Shown: in pieces, positions 35,582 through 43,876 of the stretch
How the letters are laid out: each line of letters starts with the position of its first letter
How positions within the stretch are numbered: position 1 is the first letter of the stretch
Assembly: GCA_004556565.1 (NCBI GenBank)
Contig: SFGN01000014.1
Coordinates: forward strand, 1-58,705
Direction of reading: 5' to 3'
DNA length: 58,705 bases
Source: Lachnospiraceae bacterium
Lineage (GTDB): Bacteria > Bacillota_A > Clostridia > Lachnospirales > Lachnospiraceae
Position numbers and translations under genes: made by a program
Notes under the pieces: model-generated
The model's database searches: none
What the model saw: only the letters and a program-made list of their open reading frames with translations
Told to the model about the DNA's origin: nothing

Positions 35582-35885
35582 CCGATGAACAAGAGGAGTA
35601 GGTAAGAATATTTGTTTACAGAGAGCCGCAGGCGGTGGAATTGCGGCAGCAAGAGTTTTTACTGAATGGACTTGCGAGGGCAGCTTGATATTCCTGAGGA
35701 AGAGTAGACGCTGACGGGGCAACCTACCCGTTACCAGTAGGGAATGTATGTTAGTACATGAAAGAGTGGCCGATGTACTGCTTTTGTGAAGCAGGCGGGC
35801 AATGTGGGTGGTACCGCAGGAGATAATTAAGATTTTAGTCCCTGTCCCATTAGAAAGTAATTTCTGATGGGGCAGGGATTTTTTT
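35582..35885 (+). promoter_or_regulatory. Tryptophan-specific T-box riboswitch leader
   Basis: The leader has the usual elements. The AGAGAGCCGCAGGCGG stretch lies in Stem I, and a specifier loop reads GAA-TGG-AC with the Trp codon at 35667-35669. The T-box sequence GGTGGTACCGC covers 35807-35817. A terminator follows (TCCCTGTCCCAT 35839-35850, ATGGGGCAGGGA 35867-35878, T run to 35885). Uncharged tRNA-Trp would pair with the specifier and the T-box and favour the antiterminator, switching on the trp genes when tryptophan is low. Confidence 0.95.
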
Positions 35886-35941
35886 GATATAGATAACTCT
35901 GAGGAACTTCCGGAAATGCTCTTTCAGAAAAGGAGGAAGAT

Positions 35942-37403
35942 ATGCTGAAACCAGATTGCGGCACAATTTTAAAACTGGCAAAAAATTATTCTGTTGTTCC
36001 GGTGTACAGGGAACTGTTTGCAGACAGTACGACACCGATAGCGATTCTCCGGAAGCTGGCAGGAAGGAGTAAACGATATTATCTGCTGGAAAGCGTGGAG
36101 GGCGGAGAAAAATGGGGAAGATTTTCTTTCCTCGGGTGCGACCCGATTCTCAGAGTATCCTGCAGGGACTCTGTGGTTACTATTGAAAAAAACGGGAAAA
36201 AAGAAACGCGGGAAGCGGAAAACCCGCTGGATGTTTTAAGAGAGATACTTGGAAAATACAAATCTCCCACATTGCCGGAACTTCCCAGATTTACCGGAGG
36301 ATTTGTCGGATACTTTGCTTACGCGATGATAGGATACGCAGAGCCCGTGCTGAGGATAAAGAAAGGTGATTTCGCAGATTATGATGTGATGCTGTTTGAT
36401 AAAGTCATCGCATATGATCATTTAAAACAGAAGATTATTCTGATCGTCAACATGAAAACGGACAATGTTCTCGAAAACTACGGAAAAGCGGCCGAAGAGC
36501 TGGAGAAGATGGCTGCTCTGATGAAACAGGAGGTTCCGGAACTGAAAACAGAAACGGAAGAAATCTCATTTACCTGCAGCGTCTCGAAGGAAGAGTATTG
36601 CAGGACCGTGGAAAAGACAAAACGATACATCCGAAACGGAGACATTTTCCAGGCGGTAATCTCCAGACAGTTCACAAGTCCGATGAAGAAGAGCCTGTTA
36701 AATGCATACCGTGTGCTTCGGACGACGAATCCGTCCCCTTACATGGTGTATATGCATACGGAGGACGAGGAAATTATGAGCACATCGCCGGAAACCCTGG
36801 TGCGGCTGACAAACGGGCGTCTTGTAACATTTCCGGTGGCGGGCTCAAGACCCAGGGGCAAAACACCGGAAGAAGATACGGCACTTGAAAGAGAGCTTCT
36901 GCAGGATGAGAAGGAACTTTCCGAGCACAATATGCTGGTGGACCTGGGAAGAAATGATATCGGAAGAATCAGCCGCTTCGGTTCTGTTGAAGTGACCGGA
37001 TACCAGATGATTCACAAGTGTTCAAAAATCATGCATATCTGTTCCCAGGTGGAGGGGGGATATCAGAGAAGAAAAAGATGCGCTGGATGCGATAGAAGCA
37101 GTGCTCCCGGCAGGTACAATTTCCGGTGCACCTAAAATACGTGCCTGCCAGATTATCGAAGAGCTGGAGTCAGAGCCCAGAGGCATTTACGGGGGTGCAC
37201 TCGGATATATAGATTTTACAGGAAATATGGATACCTGTATCGCCATCCGAATGGCAGTGAAAAAGAACGATACTGTTTATGTACAGGCGGGCGGAGGAAT
37301 CGTGGCGGACAGTGTCCCGGAAAAAGAATATGAGGAATCGGGGAACAAGGCCGGCGCAGTGATTCAGGCAATCATACAGGCCGGAAAGGAGACAGAATTA
37401 TGA
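35942..37403 (+). pseudogene. trpE: Anthranilate synthase component I, interrupted by a +1 frameshift
   Basis: The first frame (35942-37135) begins behind AGGAGGAAGAT and gives a normal TrpE up to HICSQVEGG, then turns into nonsense. The correct continuation is in another frame, DIREEKDALDAIEAVLPAG, then TISGAPKIRACQII and AGGGIVADSVPEKEY, to the TGA at 37401-37403. Removing one G from the run of six at 37054-37059 restores a continuous protein of 486 residues, the normal TrpE length. All catalytic motifs are then present. TrpE makes anthranilate from chorismate with TrpG. The lesion may be a sequencing or assembly error, a real mutation, or reversible slippage. The stop overlaps trpGD (ATGA). 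Confidence 0.9.
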
Positions 37404-39004
37404 TACTGCTGATTGATAATTATGACAGCTTTACTTATAACCTGGTCCAGTATCTGGGGACGTTGAAGCCTGAGATTAAGGTGGTAAGAAATGACAAAAT
37501 CACGATCGAAGAAATCAGGAAAGTAAATCCGACGCATCTGGTTCTTTCACCCGGCCCGGGCTATCCGAAGGATGCAGGAATCTGTGAAGATGTGGTGAAG
37601 GCTTTTCGGGGAACAATCCCCATCCTGGGCATCTGCCTTGGACATCAGGCAATCTGCGAGGCATACGGGGCGGTGATCGCACCGGCGGAAAAGCTGATGC
37701 ACGGGAAGAAAAGCACGATAACACTGGATGAAAAATGTGAGATTTTTAAGGGGCTTGGCAGGAAGACAGATGCAGCCCGGTATCATTCGCTGGTAGCAAA
37801 AAAGGACACCATGCCAGAAGAACTGGAAGTGACCGCGGTTTCCGAAGAAGGGGAAATCATGGCGGTAAAACATAAAAAATATCATATCTATGGATTACAG
37901 TTTCACCCGGAGTCTATTTTGACAAGCCAGGGGATGCAGATCTTAAAAAATTTTTTAGAAGTTAAAGAAGGAAAGGAAGAAAAAATTATGATTAAAGAAG
38001 CAATCCACGAATTACTGCAGGGCAAAGATTTGAGTTATGAGACATCCAAAAAGGTTATGGAAGAAATGATGGACGGCACTGCTACACAGGCACAGATGGG
38101 CGGATTTCTGACTGCGCTGCGGATGAGGGGAGAGACAATCGATGAAATTACGGCATTTGCAGAGGTGATGAGAGAAAAAGGCGTGAAGATCCATCCTCAG
38201 CGTGAAGTGATGGATATCGTCGGAACAGGCGGAGATGAAGTCGGCACATTTAACATTTCCACGACGGCAGCTTTCGTTGTCGCAGCGGGCGGAGTCCCGG
38301 TGGCAAAGCATGGAAACCGAAGTGTATCCAGCCGGAGCGGGGCAGCGGATGTCCTTGAGAAGCTTGGGGCGAACGTAGTGCTCGATGCAAAGCAGAATGA
38401 AACAATCCTGAACCAGACAGGGATGTGTTTTATGTTTGCACAGGTATACCATTCCTCGATGAAATATGCTGCTCCGGTCCGCAAAGAACTGGGAGTCAGA
38501 ACCGTATTTAATATTCTTGGGCCTCTTTCCAATCCGGCGGCGGCTTCTATGCAGCTTCTCGGTGTATATGATAAAAACCTTGTGGAGCCGCTGGCAAAGG
38601 TGCTCAGCAATCTCGGAGTTGTCCGCGGTGTGGCAGTTTGTGGATCTGACGGGCTGGATGAAATCACGTTGACAGGAGAAACGACTGTATGTGAAATCCG
38701 TTTCGGAGAAATCAATTGCTATACCATTTCACCGGAACAGTTCGGATTAAGAAGATGCGGCCTTGATGATTTGATCGGAGGAGACCCGGAAGAAAATGCA
38801 CAGATCACGATTAATATTTTAAACGGGACAGAACGCGGGGCAAAACGGGATGTGGTGCTGATGAATGCAGGAATGAGCCTGTATCTTGGAATTGACGGCA
38901 TTTCCCTGGAAGATGGCGTCCGGATGGCGGCAGAATTGATCGACAGCGGAAAAGCAATGGATAAACTGAACGAATTCGTTCAGGCTACCAGGCAATATGA
39001 CTAG
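37400..39004 (+). CDS. trpGD: Fused anthranilate synthase glutaminase and anthranilate phosphoribosyltransferase
   Basis: A 534-residue bifunctional protein. Residues 1-190 are the TrpG glutamine amidotransferase, with the GPGYPKDAG loop, nucleophile Cys in GICLGHQAI and His-Glu in QFHPESILT. Residues 197-534 are TrpD, with VGTGGDEVGTFNIST, AKHGNRSVSSRSGAADVLE and NILGPLSNPAA. The Glu/Lys-rich junction carries an internal ATG at 37988 (residue 197) behind GGAAAGGAAG, so a free TrpD could also be made. TrpG supplies ammonia to TrpE; TrpD adds phosphoribose to anthranilate. It is coupled to trpE by ATGA and followed by trpC after about 108 bp without a gene. Confidence 0.95.
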   Translation: MILLIDNYDSFTYNLVQYLGTLKPEIKVVRNDKITIEEIRKVNPTHLVLSPGPGYPKDAGICEDVVKAFRGTIPILGICLGHQAICEAYGAVIAPAEKLMHGKKSTITLDEKCEIFKGLGRKTDAARYHSLVAKKDTMPEELEVTAVSEEGEIMAVKHKKYHIYGLQFHPESILTSQGMQILKNFLEVKEGKEEKIMIKEAIHELLQGKDLSYETSKKVMEEMMDGTATQAQMGGFLTALRMRGETIDEITAFAEVMREKGVKIHPQREVMDIVGTGGDEVGTFNISTTAAFVVAAGGVPVAKHGNRSVSSRSGAADVLEKLGANVVLDAKQNETILNQTGMCFMFAQVYHSSMKYAAPVRKELGVRTVFNILGPLSNPAAASMQLLGVYDKNLVEPLAKVLSNLGVVRGVAVCGSDGLDEITLTGETTVCEIRFGEINCYTISPEQFGLRRCGLDDLIGGDPEENAQITINILNGTERGAKRDVVLMNAGMSLYLGIDGISLEDGVRMAAELIDSGKAMDKLNEFVQATRQYD

Positions 39005-39112
39005 AAACACACCATTGCAGGACTGACCGCCCGAAAAAACCGGTAAGTGGAAAAGGTTCTGTGATTTTGAATTAAAAACGGGAAGAAATCTGAAGTAAGT
39101 GGAGGGAAAGCT

Positions 39113-39907
39113 ATGATTCTGGATGAAATTGCAGAGAAAACCAGAAGGCGTGTGGAGGAAGAGAAAGTAAAAAAACCGCCCGAGGCCGTCATAAGAGAGG
39201 CGAAGGAACTGGCGGTGAAAGAGCCGATATGTAAAAAATTTGCCTTTGAACAGGCACTGAGGGGAGAAGATATTTCTTTTATATGCGAGGTGAAAAAAGC
39301 ATCTCCGTCCAAAGGGATTATTGCAGAAGACTTTCCTTATCTGGAAATCGCAAAAGAGTATGAGGCGGCAGGCGCAGCGGCAGTCTCCTGCCTGACAGAG
39401 CCGTATTATTTTCTCGGCAGCAGCAGATATCTTCAGGAAATTGCAGGTGAAATCAGCATACCGGTGCTTCGGAAGGATTTTACGGTAGATGCGTATCAGA
39501 TATATGAAGCAAAGGTCCTCGGCGCAGGTGCGGTGCTTCTGATCTGTGCATTGCTGGATGACGGGCAGTTAAGAGACTGCATACGGATTGCAGATGAGCT
39601 TGGGCTTTCCGCCCTGGTGGAAGCCCATGATGAGGAAGAAATCAGACGGGCATTGTCCTGCGGGGCGCGTATGTTGGGAGTCAACAACAGGAATCTGAAG
39701 GATTTTACCGTCAATGTGGAAAACAGCCTGCAGCTTAGAAGGATGGTGCCGCCGGAGATCATTTTTGTGGCAGAAAGCGGTATCAGGACTGCAGGAGATA
39801 TCGAAAAGCTGCGCCTGGGCGGCGTTCAGGCCGTGCTTATCGGGGAAACGCTGATGAGAAGTAAGGATAAAAAGACAATGTTGGATACATTGAGGGGATG
39901 CAGATGA
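39113..39907 (+). CDS. trpC: Indole-3-glycerol phosphate synthase
   Basis: A 264-residue TIM-barrel enzyme behind GGAGGG. Family motifs are FICEVKKASPSKGII (catalytic Lys and the phosphate loop), AVSCLTEPYYFLGS, PVLRKDFTVDAYQIYEA, GVNNRNLKDFTV and VAESGIRTAGDI. It closes the ring of carboxyphenylaminodeoxyribulose phosphate to form indole glycerol phosphate. It is separate from TrpF here, unlike the fused enterobacterial form, and its stop overlaps the trpF start by ATGA. Confidence 0.96.
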   Translation: MILDEIAEKTRRRVEEEKVKKPPEAVIREAKELAVKEPICKKFAFEQALRGEDISFICEVKKASPSKGIIAEDFPYLEIAKEYEAAGAAAVSCLTEPYYFLGSSRYLQEIAGEISIPVLRKDFTVDAYQIYEAKVLGAGAVLLICALLDDGQLRDCIRIADELGLSALVEAHDEEEIRRALSCGARMLGVNNRNLKDFTVNVENSLQLRRMVPPEIIFVAESGIRTAGDIEKLRLGGVQAVLIGETLMRSKDKKTMLDTLRGCR

Positions 39908-40518
39908 CGGAAATCAAAATATGCGGATTAAAAACACTGGAAGATATCAAAATGATAAACCGCCTGAAACCGGATTATGTCGGATTTGTTTTTGCCGGGG
40001 CAAAGCGGAAAATCTCTTTTGAACAGGCGGCAGAGATGAAAAAGTACCTCCTTCCGGAAATTAAAAGTGTCGGTGTATTTGTCAATGAGGCGCCGGGCAG
40101 GGTAGTCTTCGCGGCAGAGAGCGGGATCATCGACCTGATACAGCTTCACGGCGATGAGGATGCAGACTATATCAGGTCGTTGAAAAGCCAGACGGATAAG
40201 CCGCTGATAAAAGCGGTAAGAGTCAGGTGTGCAGAAGAGATAGCGGAAGCGGAAAAACTTCCCTGTGACTATCTTCTTTTAGATTCCTGGCAGGCAGGGG
40301 AATATGGAGGAAGCGGAAAGACATTTCCCTGGAAAATGATTCCGGAACTTACGAAACCGTATTTCCTGGCAGGCGGTCTGAATGTGGAGAATATTCCTGA
40401 AGCATTGAAGCTGTGCAGCCCTCTGGCGGTGGATATAAGCAGTGCGGCAGAGACGGACGGAAGAAAAGACGAAGAAAAAGTAAGGGCTCTGATAGAAGCG
40501 GTAAGAGAAGCCGGATGA
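39904..40518 (+). CDS. trpF: Phosphoribosylanthranilate isomerase
   Basis: A 204-residue TIM-barrel enzyme. ATG 39904 is chosen because it gives an ATGA overlap with trpC and GAGGGG precedes it; an ATG two codons upstream is also possible. Motifs are KICGLKTLEDIK at the start (catalytic Cys), DYVGFVFAGAKRKIS, IQLHGDEDADYI, LLLDSW and FLAGGLNVENIPEAL. It isomerises phosphoribosyl anthranilate. The gene is translationally coupled to trpC, and trpB follows within 34 bp. Confidence 0.95.
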   Translation: MTEIKICGLKTLEDIKMINRLKPDYVGFVFAGAKRKISFEQAAEMKKYLLPEIKSVGVFVNEAPGRVVFAAESGIIDLIQLHGDEDADYIRSLKSQTDKPLIKAVRVRCAEEIAEAEKLPCDYLLLDSWQAGEYGGSGKTFPWKMIPELTKPYFLAGGLNVENIPEALKLCSPLAVDISSAAETDGRKDEEKVRALIEAVREAG

Positions 40519-40551
40519 TATCGGAAGAAATAAATTTCAGGAGAATCAGTT

Positions 40552-41748
40552 ATGAGTAAAGAAGAAAGAAAAGGAAGATACGGAGAGTACGGCGGACAGT
40601 ACATTCCGGAGACACTGATGAACGCAGTGCATGAACTTGAAGAGGCTTACGAAAAATACAGTAAAGACCCGGATTTCATCAGGGAGCTGGATGATCTGCT
40701 CAAAAATTATGCGGGACGCCCGTCCATGCTCTATTATGCAGAAAAAATGACAAAAGACCTTGGCGGAGCGAAGATTTATCTGAAACGGGAGGATCTGAAC
40801 CATACAGGCTCCCATAAGATAAATAACGTGCTTGGTCAGGTGCTTCTGGCAAAGAAAATGGGAAAGACAAGAGTCATCGCGGAAACCGGGGCCGGGCAGC
40901 ATGGCGTGGCGACCGCGACGGCAGCCGCTCTGATGGGAATGGAATGTGAGATTTACATGGGAAAAGAAGACACAGACCGGCAGGTGCTGAATGTATACCG
41001 GATGGAGCTGTTAGGAGCGAAGGTCCACGCGGTGACAAGCGGAACGCAGACGCTGAAAGATGCGGTGAATGAGACGATGCGTGAGTGGACCCGCCGGATG
41101 GACGATACCCTTTATGTGCTCGGCTCTGTGATGGGGCCGCATCCGTTTCCGATGATCGTAAGGGATTTTCAGAAAATTATCGGAGAGGAAATCAAAGAAC
41201 AGCTTCAAGAGAGGGAAGGAAAACTTCCGGACGCGGTTCTTGCCTGTGTCGGAGGCGGAAGCAACGCGATGGGAGCATTTTATGAATTTATCAAATATCC
41301 CGAAGTACGGCTGATCGGATGTGAAGCAGCAGGGCACGGAGTGGATACGGATAAACATGCAGCGACTATCGCTAAAGGAAGCACAGGGATTTTCCACGGT
41401 ATGAAATCTCTTTTCTGTCAGGATGAGTACGGACAGATCGCACCGGTATATTCAATCTCCGCCGGTCTTGATTATCCGGGCATCGGACCGGAGCATGCGA
41501 ATCTGGCAGCTACGAAACGAGCGGAATATGTTCCTATTACTGATGAGGAAGCGGTGAGGGCCTTTGAATACCTGTCACGCACGGAAGGAATTATTCCGGC
41601 GATCGAAAGTGCCCATGCGGTTGCATATGCCATGAAGCTGGCGCCGACAATGAGAAAAGACCAGATTATTGTTGTAAATCTTTCCGGGCGGGGTGATAAA
41701 GACGTGGCGGCTATTGCAAGATACAGAGGAGTTGAGATTTATGAGTAG
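40552..41748 (+). CDS. trpB: Tryptophan synthase beta chain
   Basis: A 398-residue PLP enzyme of normal TrpB1 length, behind CAGGAGAA. The segment GRYGEYGGQYIPETLMNA opens it, the PLP Lys is Lys89 in HTGSHKINN, and CVGGGSNAMG is the phosphate-binding loop. AETGAGQHGVATATAAALMG is also conserved. It joins indole with serine in the alpha2-beta2 complex with TrpA. It overlaps trpA by 8 bp, which favours equal synthesis of both chains. Confidence 0.97.
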   Translation: MSKEERKGRYGEYGGQYIPETLMNAVHELEEAYEKYSKDPDFIRELDDLLKNYAGRPSMLYYAEKMTKDLGGAKIYLKREDLNHTGSHKINNVLGQVLLAKKMGKTRVIAETGAGQHGVATATAAALMGMECEIYMGKEDTDRQVLNVYRMELLGAKVHAVTSGTQTLKDAVNETMREWTRRMDDTLYVLGSVMGPHPFPMIVRDFQKIIGEEIKEQLQEREGKLPDAVLACVGGGSNAMGAFYEFIKYPEVRLIGCEAAGHGVDTDKHAATIAKGSTGIFHGMKSLFCQDEYGQIAPVYSISAGLDYPGIGPEHANLAATKRAEYVPITDEEAVRAFEYLSRTEGIIPAIESAHAVAYAMKLAPTMRKDQIIVVNLSGRGDKDVAAIARYRGVEIYE

Positions 41749-42520
41749 AATAGAAAACGCATTTAAAGATAAAAAAGCATTTATTCCGTTTGTAACAGGG
41801 GGAGACCCGGAGCTTTCCGTCACAGAGCAGCTGCTGTATGCGATGGAAGAGGCAGGGGCAGATCTTATCGAGGTAGGAATACCATTTTCAGACCCGATTG
41901 CGGAGGGGCCGGTCATACAGGCGGCAAATGAGCGTGCGCTTAAAGCCGGATGCACGACGGACAAATTATTTGACACGATAAAAAAAGCGCGGCAGAAGGT
42001 CAGTGTCCCGATTGTATTTCTGACTTACCTGAATCCGATTTTTACTTATGGGAAAGCACGTTTCATGGAAAGGTGCGTGGAATGTGGGATTGACGGGATT
42101 ATCGTTCCGGATATGCCGTTTGAAGAAAAAGATGAGCTTGCTGATGTGTGTGAAAAATACGGGATACAGATTATTTCCCTGATCGCTCCAACATCAAAAG
42201 AGCGGATTACAACAATCGCAAAAGCAGCGCAGGGATATATTTACTGTGTATCTTCGCTCGGGGTAACCGGTGTGAGAAATGAAATCAAAACAGATATTGC
42301 TTCTATGGTAAAAATGGTAAGGGAAGTGACGAATGTTCCGTGTGCGGTAGGGTTCGGCATCGCCGTGCCGGAGCAGGCAAAGAAAATGGCGTCAGTTTCT
42401 GATGGGGCAATCGTGGGAAGTGCCATAGTGAAAATCGTGGCACAATACGGAACGGAATGCGTTCCACATGTGAAAGAATATGTGAGGAGCATGAAAGCAG
42501 CCGTGGACGAAGCTGTATAA
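41741..42520 (+). CDS. trpA: Tryptophan synthase alpha chain
   Basis: A 259-residue TIM-barrel protein. ATG 41741 lies inside the end of trpB, with AGAGGAG about 9 bp before it. Catalytic Glu and Asp lie in ADLIEVGIPFSDPIAEGPVI, and GIIVPDMPFEEKDEL and YCVSSLGVTGVR are conserved family segments. It releases indole from indole glycerol phosphate and channels it to TrpB. It is the last gene of the operon, with a strong terminator 77 bp downstream. Confidence 0.97.
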   Translation: MSRIENAFKDKKAFIPFVTGGDPELSVTEQLLYAMEEAGADLIEVGIPFSDPIAEGPVIQAANERALKAGCTTDKLFDTIKKARQKVSVPIVFLTYLNPIFTYGKARFMERCVECGIDGIIVPDMPFEEKDELADVCEKYGIQIISLIAPTSKERITTIAKAAQGYIYCVSSLGVTGVRNEIKTDIASMVKMVREVTNVPCAVGFGIAVPEQAKKMASVSDGAIVGSAIVKIVAQYGTECVPHVKEYVRSMKAAVDEAV

Positions 42521-42596
42521 AAATATATTACTAAAAAATTCCGGGAAACGCGGTTAAACAGAAAACTAAATAGAATCACCATCGTTTTCAGGGGAC

Positions 42597-42628
42597 GGCA
42601 TAGCTTTGGCTATGCCTTTTTTTTTTTG
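42597..42628 (+). terminator. trp operon terminator
   Basis: An 8-bp perfect stem (GGCATAGC 42597-42604, GCTATGCC 42609-42616) with a TTTG loop is followed by about a dozen T residues. Confidence 0.92.
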
Positions 42629-42685
42629 ATTTTTTATGGTTTGAGCAATTGATTACACAAGCTTCAAAAAAAGTAAATAAAATAG

Positions 42686-42714
42686 TTGACATAATTGAAA
42701 TTATGTTGTAGAAT
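42686..42714 (+). promoter_or_regulatory. Promoter of the SleB-like hydrolase gene
   Basis: TTGACA at 42686-42691 and TAGAAT at 42709-42714 are 17 bp apart, about 100 bp before the start codon. The leader between them and the gene is AT-rich and has no obvious structure. Confidence 0.8.
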
Positions 42715-42816
42715 GCCAAATGTAACAAGTTTGTAACAAATGTAATAAATCAGAAAAGAAGTGAATATATTTAATTAACAAAAGTTAATTAATAGTTGAT
42801 AAGGAGGATTATAAAT

Positions 42817-43704
42817 ATGAAGAATTACAGAAAAATCATGGCGGCTCTGTCAATAACCGTTGCGGGTATGGCACTGTCAGCAGGTTTTATCAGTTATGCG
42901 AATGATAAGCTGGACCTTTATACAGAAGCTTCTGAAAACAGTCAGGAAGTTGTTTCTGAGATGCCGGAAGGGGAGATTACGGCAGCAGAAGAAACAGATG
43001 TACAGGATACAGATACGGCAGCTGCGGAGTCAGGAGAAGAAACAGAGGTATCAGATGACACGACATCCGAAGATGTAGTGGAAGTTCCGGTTGAGACAGA
43101 AGATGTTGAATCCGAAGAAGCGGAGGAAGAAGATGATGAAGAAATCGAACTGTTCAGACTGAAGACTGAACAGACAGCAAAATCTACTTTACTGCTGGCG
43201 GAGCGCACACAGCAGGGGATGAAAAGGCTGACCGAAGAAAAAGAACGCGTATCTGCGCTTGAAACAGAAATCAGAAGACAGGCAGAGATCCGTCTGGCGG
43301 CTGAAGAGGCAGCCAGGAAAAAAGCTGCTGAAGAAGCGGCAGCAAAGAAAGCAGCGGAAGAGGCTGCAGCACGGGAACAGGATATCAGGCTTCTGGCGGC
43401 ATTGATTTACTGTGAGGCAGGAAACCAGCCGTATGAAGGACAGGTTGCAGTCGGAGCAGTAGTACTTAACCGTGTACAGAGCGGTGTGTATCCGAACAGT
43501 ATTCAGGAAGTGATCTATCAGTCCGGACAGTTTGGACCGGCGATGACAGGATGGCTGAATACGGTTCTGGCTAACGGAAGCTATTCAGAAGCGGCACTGC
43601 AGGCGGCAAGAGATGCATACGCAGGCGTAAATCCGATTGGAAACTGCCTGTACTTTGGATGCGGCAACTACGGAATCCGTATCGGGGCACATTATTTCCA
43701 TTAA
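42817..43704 (+). CDS. Secreted cell-wall hydrolase, SleB/CwlJ (Hydrolase_2) type
   Basis: A 295-residue exported protein; the ATG at 42817 follows AAGGAGG. After a signal peptide (about 1-28) comes an acidic Ser/Thr/Glu/Val-rich region (35-115), a coiled-coil helix rich in Ala, Glu and Lys (about 120-190), and a C-terminal Hydrolase_2 domain (193-295): DIRLLAALIYCEAGNQPYEGQ with the catalytic Glu, then VAVGAVVLNRVQSGVYP and GNCLYFGCGNYGIRIGAHYFH. These enzymes cut peptidoglycan; SleB and CwlJ act in spore germination, but vegetative relatives exist. The long acidic region and coiled coil suggest attachment to partners outside the membrane. Confidence 0.88.
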   Translation: MKNYRKIMAALSITVAGMALSAGFISYANDKLDLYTEASENSQEVVSEMPEGEITAAEETDVQDTDTAAAESGEETEVSDDTTSEDVVEVPVETEDVESEEAEEEDDEEIELFRLKTEQTAKSTLLLAERTQQGMKRLTEEKERVSALETEIRRQAEIRLAAEEAARKKAAEEAAAKKAAEEAAAREQDIRLLAALIYCEAGNQPYEGQVAVGAVVLNRVQSGVYPNSIQEVIYQSGQFGPAMTGWLNTVLANGSYSEAALQAARDAYAGVNPIGNCLYFGCGNYGIRIGAHYFH

Positions 43705-43759
43705 CATACAGAAACTTCATTGTATATATGTGCCGTAAACTCCTTCAAAATTCTTAATA

Positions 43760-43818
43760 GCGGTACATAAAGGAAGCGGTTCGTTTCATAAAACGGACCG
43801 CTTCCTTTTATGTACCGC
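43760..43818. terminator. Long bidirectional terminator between convergent genes
   Basis: An inverted repeat of about 27 bp (arms at 43760-43786 and 43791-43818) with one bulged A and one G-U pair surrounds the 4-nt loop CATA. It separates the hydrolase gene on the plus strand from topB on the minus strand and could stop both transcripts. The T tract is short. Confidence 0.65.
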
Positions 43819-43876
43819 CTTGCATATGAGATAAAGGTCCGGTGGACCATTTTTGAGTGTGACACATGAGTGCAGT

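Noticed and set aside
37054..37059. Programmed ribosomal frameshift in trpE
   Set aside because: A bare G run without a stimulatory structure or slippery heptamer I can recognise is not enough, and TrpE is not known to need one. A mutation or sequence error is simpler.
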